NCBI RefSeq assembly: GCF_000299895.1
Contig: NZ_AMRG01000008.1
Span: 1-64,000, forward strand
Reading direction: 5' to 3'
Origin: Idiomarina xiamenensis 10-D-4
GTDB lineage: Bacteria; Pseudomonadota; Gammaproteobacteria; Enterobacterales; Alteromonadaceae
DNA length: 64,000 bases
Positions 57,227-64,000 of the stretch are shown piece after piece. The translations under genes and the position numbers were made by a program. Positions within the stretch are counted from its first letter, which is position 1. Each line of letters starts with the position of its first letter. The notes below the pieces were generated by a model that saw only the letters and a program-made list of their open reading frames with translations, had not been told where the DNA came from and did not search any database.

Positions 57227-59113
57227 ATGCGTCGATCACTCATTACTCTGTCGTTACTGGCTGCATTAGCCGCTTGTTCTGAGCCCGCGAACGATACCAA
57301 CAACACTCAGGCCAATAGCGATAAAGCCCCTGCTTCGGTGAACGAACAGAACACCCAAACCGATAAAGCAGAAAGCGAGTCGGAACGCCTGAATCAGTGG
57401 TTCGCTGAAAAGTACGAAGAGCAGCTGCAGCAAAGTCCATTGCAAATGACGTTCTTAGGTCGCAAAGATCGTTACGGCGAAATCGACGATATGTCGGAAC
57501 AAGCGCAACAAGAGCAGTTACAATGGATGGATGCCACTACTAAAGAACTGCAATCGCAATTCGATTACGATAAGTTAAACGACACTGCAAAAACATCTTA
57601 TGATATTTGGGTTTACAGCAACAAAATCCAACAAGAGGGTAAGCAGTTCTGGCACGACAATTACATCTTTAATCAGATGCATGGCGCACATTCATTCTTA
57701 CCACAAGTGCTGATCAGCTTTCATAAAGTCGATACCGTTAGCGATATGGAAGCCTTTAATCAACGTGTTAGCGAAACCGGTCGGGCGATGAATCAGCTAC
57801 TTGAGCGAGCCCAGCAATACGCCGAGCAAGGTACCCGCCCACCACGCTTCGCCTACGAAAAAGTCATCGACGAAATTAATAACTTGCTGAGCGGGCAGCC
57901 GTTTGACGACAGCGAGGATGATTCACCCGTATGGGCTGCAGCGAAGAGCAAGACTGATGCCTTAGTTGAAGCCGGTGAAGCCACCGCAGAACAAGCTCAA
58001 AAGCTAAAAGATAGCGCTAAACAAGCGTTGCTAAACGAGTTTAAACCGGCATACGTCGCTGTTCGCGACTGGCTGCAATCAGATATCGACAATACGTTAG
58101 TCAACCCGGCCGGTGTTGGGACTACCCTAGAAGACGGCAAGGCTTACTATGCTCATCAGTTAAAAGCCTCGACCACCACCGACTTGACTGCCGATGAGAT
58201 CCATCAAATCGGTTTAGACGAGGTTGCCCGTCTAACGAAAGAAATGGAAGCCATAAAAGACCAAGTCGGCTTTGACGGCGACTTACAGGAATTTTTCAAA
58301 TTCATTCGTACCGACCAACAGTTTTTCTATCCAAACACCGATGAAGGCCGTGAAGCCTATTTGACTGACGCACGCGATTACCTAGGCTTTATCCACGATC
58401 AGTTGCCTGATTACTTTGGCGTGTTACCAAAAGCTGACCTTGTCGTAAAACGTGTCGAACCCTTCCGCGAACAAGACGGTGCCGCACAACATTACTTCCC
58501 GGGTACGCCTGATGGCTCACGTCCAGGTGTTTATTATGCGCACTTATCGGATATGACATCGATGCCCAAAAATGAAATGGAAGCCATCGCTTATCATGAG
58601 GGTAATCCGGGTCACCATATGCAGATCTCGATTGCGCAAGAGCTAGAATCCGTTCCAGAATTCCGTAAACAGTCTCGCTTTACCGCCTATGTCGAGGGCT
58701 GGGCCTTATATTCAGAACTACTGGCTAAAGAAATGGGTGCTTATGAAAATCCTTATTCAGACTTTGGACGTCTGATCACCGAAATGTGGCGCGCAGTGCG
58801 CTTAGTGGTGGACACCGGCATGCACGCGAAAGGCTGGACCGAAGAGCAAGCGGTTAAATACTTTAAGGATCATACGCCGGTTGCCGAGGGTGCGGTTAAG
58901 TCGGAAATCCAACGTTATTTAGTGATGCCAGGACAAGCAACATCATACAAAATCGGTATGCTGAAGATCATCGAACTGCGTAAAAAAGCCGAAGCGGCAT
59001 TGGGCGATAAGTTCGATATCCGTGGCTTCCACGATACCGTGTTAGGCGGTGGTGCGTTGCCATTAAACCTACTCGAACGCCGTATCGACCAATGGATCGC
59101 TGAACAGCAGTAA
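57227..59113 (+). CDS. DUF885 lipoprotein, probable zinc peptidase
   Basis: The 628-residue product begins with a lipoprotein signal (MRRSLITLSLLAALAAC, lipobox LAAC, Cys17) and is rich in E and Q. The DUF885 zinc-metallohydrolase core shows as HEGNPGHHMQ near residue 457 (HEx3-GHH) and YVEGWALYSELLAKEMG with a possible third metal ligand glutamate about 35 residues later. These proteins are predicted peptidases of unknown substrate. It ends in a clear terminator (59124-59158) and is monocistronic. Confidence 0.9.
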   Translation: MRRSLITLSLLAALAACSEPANDTNNTQANSDKAPASVNEQNTQTDKAESESERLNQWFAEKYEEQLQQSPLQMTFLGRKDRYGEIDDMSEQAQQEQLQWMDATTKELQSQFDYDKLNDTAKTSYDIWVYSNKIQQEGKQFWHDNYIFNQMHGAHSFLPQVLISFHKVDTVSDMEAFNQRVSETGRAMNQLLERAQQYAEQGTRPPRFAYEKVIDEINNLLSGQPFDDSEDDSPVWAAAKSKTDALVEAGEATAEQAQKLKDSAKQALLNEFKPAYVAVRDWLQSDIDNTLVNPAGVGTTLEDGKAYYAHQLKASTTTDLTADEIHQIGLDEVARLTKEMEAIKDQVGFDGDLQEFFKFIRTDQQFFYPNTDEGREAYLTDARDYLGFIHDQLPDYFGVLPKADLVVKRVEPFREQDGAAQHYFPGTPDGSRPGVYYAHLSDMTSMPKNEMEAIAYHEGNPGHHMQISIAQELESVPEFRKQSRFTAYVEGWALYSELLAKEMGAYENPYSDFGRLITEMWRAVRLVVDTGMHAKGWTEEQAVKYFKDHTPVAEGAVKSEIQRYLVMPGQATSYKIGMLKIIELRKKAEAALGDKFDIRGFHDTVLGGGALPLNLLERRIDQWIAEQQ

Positions 59114-59123
59114 GTGCTTTATA

Positions 59124-59158
59124 CCCAGCCTGTATACATTGATGCAGGCTGGGTTTTC
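59124..59158 (+). terminator. terminator of the DUF885 gene
   Basis: CCCAGCCTG and CAGGCTGGG form a 9-bp stem followed by TTTTCT. It lies inside the 5' extension of the RDD frame, which argues for the later GTG start of that gene. Confidence 0.9.
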
Positions 59159-59207
59159 TGTTTCACCGTGCTATACTCGTGGCGTTTTCAGCGGTCGAGA
59201 TAATACA

Positions 59208-59744
59208 GTGACTACCACCAGCCATAGCTCAGATTCTGTTACCCCTACTCTCCACTTACACGCCAGTTTTCCTAGCGCCAGCTTATTACGCCGTGCCGCG
59301 GCATGGCTTTATGACGCACTGGTCGCTATCGCGATTGTTATGGTAGCCGCCGGGGTCGCCTTGGGCGCGACTGCAGTAGCCACAAAATTTGGCTGGTTAA
59401 CGCTGGCTAGCGGACAAGATCACGCGCAGTGGTTAGATGACAGCTATTGGTATCCGCTTTATTTAGTAACGGTATTAGCCATTTTCTTTGGATGGTTTTG
59501 GCACCGCAGCGGGCAAACGTTGGGCATGCGCGCTTGGCGCTTAAAAGTACAACAGCGAGATGGCAGCTTGCTGACTAAAAAACAAACGTTGATCCGCTTA
59601 TTAACTTGCGCCTTCGGATTAGGCTCGCTGTGGCTCTTGGTCGATCGTAAACATCGCCGCGCTTGGCAAGACTATGCTGCTGGCACCGAGCTAGTTACCT
59701 TATCCAAAGAAGCCAATCAATATTACTATTGGCGCGAGTTGTAG
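59208..59744 (+). CDS. RDD-family membrane protein
   Basis: The GTG at 59208 is chosen because the ATG at 59139 lies within the preceding terminator. The 178-residue product has three spans; the RDD core shows as RRAAAWLYDALVAIAIVMV and TLGMRAWRLKVQQRDGS, with a cytoplasmic C-terminal segment. RDD proteins are often linked to ion transport, but function is unknown. It ends 2 bases before the convergent lptG stop, so the two transcripts overlap at their ends. Confidence 0.85.
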   Translation: MTTTSHSSDSVTPTLHLHASFPSASLLRRAAAWLYDALVAIAIVMVAAGVALGATAVATKFGWLTLASGQDHAQWLDDSYWYPLYLVTVLAIFFGWFWHRSGQTLGMRAWRLKVQQRDGSLLTKKQTLIRLLTCAFGLGSLWLLVDRKHRRAWQDYAAGTELVTLSKEANQYYYWREL

Positions 59745-59746
59745 GC

Positions 59747-60814
59747 TCAGCCTTTACGCTGCATAAAGTAGATAGCCAAAGTCGCGAATACCACGCTAGG
59801 TAATAACGCGCCTAATATCGGCGGTAATGCGTAGACTTGCGCTAACGGCCCAAAAATTTCGTTACTGACGTGAAAACCAAAACCGGTGATCACCCCGAGT
59901 AAAATACGGGCACCCATGGTGGTCGAACGGAGCGGACCAAAAATAAACGATAACGCCACCAGCAACATCACCGCCACCGTGACCGGCGCTAATAATTTCC
60001 GCCATAATGCTAATTCATAGCGTTGCGCAGCCTGCTGGTTGACATTCAAATAGTCTAAATAGCCCAATAGGCCACGAATCGACAACGACTCCGGTTTAAC
60101 CGTCACCACGCCCAGTTTATCGGGCGTCAAGGTCGACTGCCAGCGATAGTCATCAAGCTGCTGCTCGTCAATTTCGGTGGCACCAATAGTGACCTCGCGC
60201 ACCTGTTGCAATTGCCAGCTATCGTCTTGATACACACCCCGCTGAGCCAGTAGTACCGATTCCAGTTCACGTTGCTGATTAAATCGATAAATCGTCAAGT
60301 CGTTAATACGGCCGGTATCTTCAACCTCACCAATATTAACGAAGTTCATACCGTCTTTTGCCCACACCCCTTGCTGCGCCGAAATCAGGCTACCACCTGA
60401 AATCTCCTGAGCTCGCAGCTCGCGTCCTTGGGCTTCTAACGTTGGTGCCAACCACTCGCCAATAGCCATGACCGCTAACATCATGACCACCGCCGCCTTC
60501 ATCACCGACTGTATGATGTTCAAGCGTGACCGACCAGCAGCCATCATCACCACCAGCTCAGAGTTACTGGCCAACATACCCATGCCGATCAAACCACCGA
60601 GCAATGCCGCCATCGGAAAAAACACTTCAATATCGCGAGGCATGCTGTAGAGCACAAAAATGCCGGCGTCGACCACTCCATAGCTGCCGCGACCAACCGA
60701 TTTTAATTGTTCTACAAAGCGAATGAGTGCCGACAAACCACTCAATACCGCCAGCGCCAGCAAGGACGTTTTTAGCACCGTGCGCCCAATATAGGCATCT
60801 AAAATCGAGATCAC
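59747..60814 (-). CDS. lptG: LPS export permease LptG
   Basis: LptG forms with LptF and LptB the ATP-driven pump that extracts lipopolysaccharide from the inner membrane. The 355-residue product has the N-terminal YIGRTVLKTSLLALAVLSGL span, a periplasmic beta-jellyroll middle, and C-terminal spans with GPLRSTTMGARILLGVITGF. It begins at GTG 60814, overlapping the lptF stop as GTGA. Confidence 0.97.
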   Translation of the reverse strand: MISILDAYIGRTVLKTSLLALAVLSGLSALIRFVEQLKSVGRGSYGVVDAGIFVLYSMPRDIEVFFPMAALLGGLIGMGMLASNSELVVMMAAGRSRLNIIQSVMKAAVVMMLAVMAIGEWLAPTLEAQGRELRAQEISGGSLISAQQGVWAKDGMNFVNIGEVEDTGRINDLTIYRFNQQRELESVLLAQRGVYQDDSWQLQQVREVTIGATEIDEQQLDDYRWQSTLTPDKLGVVTVKPESLSIRGLLGYLDYLNVNQQAAQRYELALWRKLLAPVTVAVMLLVALSFIFGPLRSTTMGARILLGVITGFGFHVSNEIFGPLAQVYALPPILGALLPSVVFATLAIYFMQRKG

Positions 60815-61929
60815 TGATTGCTCCCCCGCTGCCGACGGCTCATACGCGCCAAGACGCGTAGCCCTAACGGACGCCCCTTACCTAATAACGCCATGCCAAA
60901 CACCAACAATAAAATATGAATCCACCAAAGACCGATTTGTTTGGGTAATACGCCGTCGTTTAACGCTGACTTAGCGGCCATTAGCAGCAAGAAATAGCCC
61001 AAGTAGATCAGTAGCGCCGGTGCCATTCGCGCGAATTTACCCTGGCGTGGGTTAACCCGGCTTAACGGCACAGCAATTAAGGTTAATAATGGCATCGCTA
61101 ACGGAATAGCCAAGCGCCATTGCAACTCAGCTTGTGCGGCGGTACTGGTTTCATGCCACAGTTCCAGCGTCGAATAGGCTTCCAACTTACGCAACTGCTC
61201 TTCGGCTTCTTGCTCTTTGATCAGTAATTCGTAGCTATCAAAACTCATCACCTGATAGTCGTCGCTGGGCTCACCCGCCGCATATCGACGACCATTTTCT
61301 AACACCAACGTTTGCGCACCGCTCTCACTGGCAATCACTCGACCCAAATCAGCCATTACCACACTGCCGCCACGCTCACCCGCTTCGTTACTGTATTCTT
61401 GCGCAACAAAAACTTCGTCCAACTCACCATTGTCGGTCTGGCCCTGCACAAATATCACCGCTTTGCGGTTGCTGGCCTGCTGAAAGCGGCCCGGCATGAT
61501 CACGCTTAAACCGGTTTCGGAACGAGCGCGGTCTTCTACGCGTTGTTCCTGCTCTAGCGACCAAGGCACCAACCACAGCGTTAAAGTTGCGGTGAGTAAG
61601 GCCAACACCACCGCCAAAATCAATGTCACCCGGGTAACGTACCACTCGCTCACACCGCAAGCATGCAACACCGTCATTTCGTTGTCGGCGTATATCCGGC
61701 CATGGGCGAGCAGAATGCCTAAAAATAAGCTCAACGGCAGAATCAATGCGGATAGCGCAGGCAGATTTAAAGATAAGAGTTGAATAACAACGCTGCTAGG
61801 AATATCGCCATCTGATGCGTCAGCCAATACCCGAACAAACTTCTGGCTGACAAATATGGTCATCAACACCGCGAATACCGCGAGTTGCGACTTAAAAGTT
61901 TCCCTGGTCAGATATCGGAAAATAAGCAC
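60811..61929 (-). CDS. lptF: LPS export permease LptF
   Basis: The 372-residue partner of LptG starts at GTG 61929 (MLIFRYLTRETFKSQLAVFA) and has six spans with a central periplasmic domain. The segment IPLAMPLLTLIAVPLSRVNPRQGKFA is characteristic of LptF. It is divergent from pepA across a 193-base gap, the same arrangement as in E. coli. Confidence 0.97.
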   Translation of the reverse strand: MLIFRYLTRETFKSQLAVFAVLMTIFVSQKFVRVLADASDGDIPSSVVIQLLSLNLPALSALILPLSLFLGILLAHGRIYADNEMTVLHACGVSEWYVTRVTLILAVVLALLTATLTLWLVPWSLEQEQRVEDRARSETGLSVIMPGRFQQASNRKAVIFVQGQTDNGELDEVFVAQEYSNEAGERGGSVVMADLGRVIASESGAQTLVLENGRRYAAGEPSDDYQVMSFDSYELLIKEQEAEEQLRKLEAYSTLELWHETSTAAQAELQWRLAIPLAMPLLTLIAVPLSRVNPRQGKFARMAPALLIYLGYFLLLMAAKSALNDGVLPKQIGLWWIHILLLVFGMALLGKGRPLGLRVLARMSRRQRGSNQ

Positions 61930-62122
61930 AAGTGACCACTCTTAACGTTGCTTTTTGCTGGAATAACTGCGATTTTTCAGTAAACTTGCTATTTTAACAA
62001 GAATTATCTGAAAAGCTTTACCGCTGCAGCACAGTATACATGGGATTGCGTGGCTAGCCCAAGTTTGATTATTGCCTCGCGCTCCAATTCAACGGCAGCG
62101 GTTACAACAGCGAGGAGAACTT

Positions 62123-63628
62123 ATGGAGTTCAGCGTCAAAAGCGGTAGCCCCGAAAAACAACGTTCAGCATGTATTGTTGTCGGTATTTTCGAACCTCGC
62201 CGGCTGTCCGGCGTGGCCGAGCAATTAGACCGTGTCAGCGATGGCTACATCAGTAACTTGCTGCGTCGCGGCGACCTCGAGGGTAAAGCCGGGCAAGTAC
62301 TATTGTTGCATCATGTACCCAATATTTTAGCCGAGCGCGTGCTTCTCGTCGGCTGTGGCAAAGAACGTGAATTAGACGAGCGCCAATACCGTCAAATCAT
62401 CACCAAAACCATCAGTACGCTTAACGAAACCGGTTCCATGGAAGCCGTCTGCTTTTTGAGCGAGCTACATGTAAAAGGTCGCGACACCTACTGGAAAGTA
62501 CGTCAGGCAGTCGAAGCCGGTGAAGCTGGCTTATATAGCTTCAACCAGCTTAAAACGAAAAAAGAAGAACCCCGCCGACCGCTGCGTAAACTAGTCTTTA
62601 ACGTGCCAACCCGGCGCGAATTACCGGTGGGCGAGCGCGCTATCCAACATGCTTTAGCCGTCGCCAAGGGTATGAATGTTTGTCGCGATGTGGCTAATAT
62701 GCCGCCGAATATTTGTACCCCCCGCTATTTGGCCGAACAAGCTCAGCAATTGGCCGCCAACTATGACAACGTCAGCGTCGAATTAGTCGACGAGAAGCAA
62801 ATGGCGGAATTGGGTATGAACGCCTATCTCGCGGTTGGCCGTGGCTCAGAAAATGAATCGGTGTTAAGTCTGATCCATTACCGTGGTGCCAGCGACGAAC
62901 AGGCACCGTTGGTGCTAGTTGGTAAAGGCTTAACCTTCGACAGCGGCGGCATTTCGATTAAGCCGTCAGCGAATATGGACGAAATGAAATACGATATGGG
63001 CGGCGCCGCCGGTGTTCTAGGCGCCATGCAAGCGCTGGCTGAGCTGCAATTACCCATTAACGTGATTGGTGCTGTTGCCGGTTGTGAAAACATGCCCGAC
63101 GGCAAAGCCTATCGTCCCGGTGATATTCTGACCACCATGAGTGGACAGACCGTTGAGGTGTTAAACACCGATGCCGAAGGACGTTTAGTGCTATGTGATA
63201 CGCTCACTTATGTCGAGCGCTTTGAACCAGAACTGGTCATCGATATGGCAACTCTAACTGGCGCTTGCGTTATCGCCTTAGGTGCCCACGCAAGCGGTTT
63301 AATGAGCGCACATAACCCGTTAGCTCATGAAATTCTAAATGCTTCAGAACAAAGCGGCGACCGCGCTTGGCGTTTGCCACTGTGGGACGAGTACCAAGAA
63401 CAGTTGGAAAGTCCATTTGCTGACATGGCTAATATTGGTGGTCGTGAAGCTGGCACCATCACCGCCGCGTGTTTCTTGTCACGGTTTACCCGTAAGTACA
63501 CGTGGGCGCATTTAGATATCGCAGGAACCGCTTGGCGTGGCGGTAAAAATAAAGGCTCAACCGGACGTCCGGTGCCGTTATTGACGCAATTTTTGTTAAA
63601 CCGCGCCAACGCCGAGCAAAGCGAGTAA
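62123..63628 (+). CDS. pepA: leucyl aminopeptidase PepA
   Basis: A manganese/zinc M17 aminopeptidase of hexameric form; in E. coli also a DNA-binding regulator and recombination accessory. The ATG at 62123 has GAGGAG upstream and gives 501 residues, near the E. coli 503. Metal and catalytic residues are visible in [17 protein letters not shown] (Lys and Asp), KYDMGGAAG and [14 protein letters not shown]. The stop is followed by holC after one base. Confidence 0.97.
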   Translation: MEFSVKSGSPEKQRSACIVVGIFEPRRLSGVAEQLDRVSDGYISNLLRRGDLEGKAGQVLLLHHVPNILAERVLLVGCGKERELDERQYRQIITKTISTLNETGSMEAVCFLSELHVKGRDTYWKVRQAVEAGEAGLYSFNQLKTKKEEPRRPLRKLVFNVPTRRELPVGERAIQHALAVAKGMNVCRDVANMPPNICTPRYLAEQAQQLAANYDNVSVELVDEKQMAELGMNAYLAVGRGSENESVLSLIHYRGASDEQAPLVLVGKGLTFDSGGISIKPSANMDEMKYDMGGAAGVLGAMQALAELQLPINVIGAVAGCENMPDGKAYRPGDILTTMSGQTVEVLNTDAEGRLVLCDTLTYVERFEPELVIDMATLTGACVIALGAHASGLMSAHNPLAHEILNASEQSGDRAWRLPLWDEYQEQLESPFADMANIGGREAGTITAACFLSRFTRKYTWAHLDIAGTAWRGGKNKGSTGRPVPLLTQFLLNRANAEQSE

Positions 63629-63629
63629 T

Positions 63630-64000
63630 ATGGCCAACGCGACCTTTTACTTGCTGCAAGGCTTACTCGGCGATAAACAGGACGGCGCCAGTGCCGACGA
63701 TAGCGGATTAGCCGCTAAAGCACAGCGCTTTTACTGTGAGCAAATTGCTGAGTTGTATCGACAGTATCGGCAAATTAACGTCTGGACCGCTTCACAACAA
63801 GCGGCCGAGGCGCTAGACGAGGCGCTGTGGAAATTGCCAGTAGATGCTTTCATCCCGCATAATTTACAGGGTGAGGGTCCGGCCAACGGCGCCCCCGTTG
63901 AGATCCAGTGGCCACAAAGCGATAATAGGTCACCGCGCCGTAGCCGTGTGTTGGTTAACCTTAGTGAACAGGTGCCACCACACGCACAGCAAACACAAGT
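63630..64000 (+). CDS. holC: DNA polymerase III chi subunit (partial)
   Basis: The chi subunit links SSB to the clamp loader. The reading frame from ATG 63630 shows ATFYLLQG at its start and DAFIPHNLQGEGPANGAPVEI, typical of HolC, and runs off the window after about 123 codons of an expected 140-150. It follows pepA by one base, the E. coli order pepA-holC-valS. Confidence 0.9.
   Translation, partial: MANATFYLLQGLLGDKQDGASADDSGLAAKAQRFYCEQIAELYRQYRQINVWTASQQAAEALDEALWKLPVDAFIPHNLQGEGPANGAPVEIQWPQSDNRSPRRSRVLVNLSEQVPPHAQQTQ

Noticed and set aside
61930-62122. Promoters in the lptF-pepA divergent gap
   Set aside because: Several partial hexamers exist on both strands but none has good spacing; nothing was called.

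Overview
This 64 kb window is chromosomal DNA from a gammaproteobacterium, most likely a marine or halophilic Alteromonadales member of the Idiomarina/Pseudidiomarina type. That placement is inferred from gammaproteobacterial gene orders (S10-spc-alpha ribosomal cluster, rnr-rlmB-rpsF-priB-rpsR-rplI, lptG-lptF divergent from pepA-holC, a dusA/zur/dnaB/alr neighbourhood) together with a Mrp Na+/H+ antiporter and a betaine-type carrier. No phage, insertion sequence, CRISPR array or rRNA was seen.

Layout. 1-1112: an exported repeat protein. 1191-9681 (minus): the spc and alpha ribosomal operons (rplN to rplQ, with secY, rpmJ, rpoA), carrying a readable S4-type pseudoknot before rpsM. 9682-19367: a 9.7 kb insertion between the spc and S10 operons, holding a six-gene Mrp antiporter operon (plus) and a BCCT carrier overlapping an outer-membrane porin gene (minus). 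19368-24598 (minus): the S10 operon with a near-consensus promoter and an L4-type leader. 24603-27552 (minus): an M19 dipeptidase, two tiny envelope-protein genes behind a sigma-54-like promoter, and dusA. 27726-30224 (plus): an exported orphan, zur, cheX, yjbQ. 30235-34962 (minus): alr, dnaB, and an ECF sigma / anti-sigma-like / DUF4097 operon. 35106-40286 (minus): rplI, rpsR, priB, rpsF, a membrane-anchored orphan, rlmB, rnr. 40359-44330 (minus): an MgtC-family protein and an emrB-emrA-marR efflux operon with two matching palindromes. 44577-45880 (plus): a cytochrome b561 and an ICMT-like membrane protein. 45955-50336 (minus): a TonB-dependent receptor and a large lipoprotein. 50549-55395 (minus): a cold-shock gene, a universal stress protein with a SulP transporter, and the ABC-F gene ybiT. 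55508-59744: a small membrane-protein gene broken by a 67-bp tandem duplication, an exported orphan, tRNA-Leu(CAA), a DUF885 lipoprotein and an RDD protein. 59747-64000: lptG and lptF, then pepA and the start of holC.

How the parts fit. Most of the window is core information processing. The accessory content is weighted towards the envelope and salt: Na+ extrusion (Mrp), osmolyte-type uptake (BCCT plus porin), multidrug efflux, an ECF envelope-stress-like operon and a TonB-dependent uptake pair. The most unusual items are the separation of the S10 and spc operons by a salt-adaptation block, the sigma-54-like promoter with two uncharacterised small envelope proteins at the place pspG occupies in E. 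coli, the frame-breaking 67-bp duplication whose copies differ only by synonymous changes, and the candidate Pho-type box upstream of the lipoprotein/TonB receptor operon. All calls were made by reading the sequence; no database search was run.
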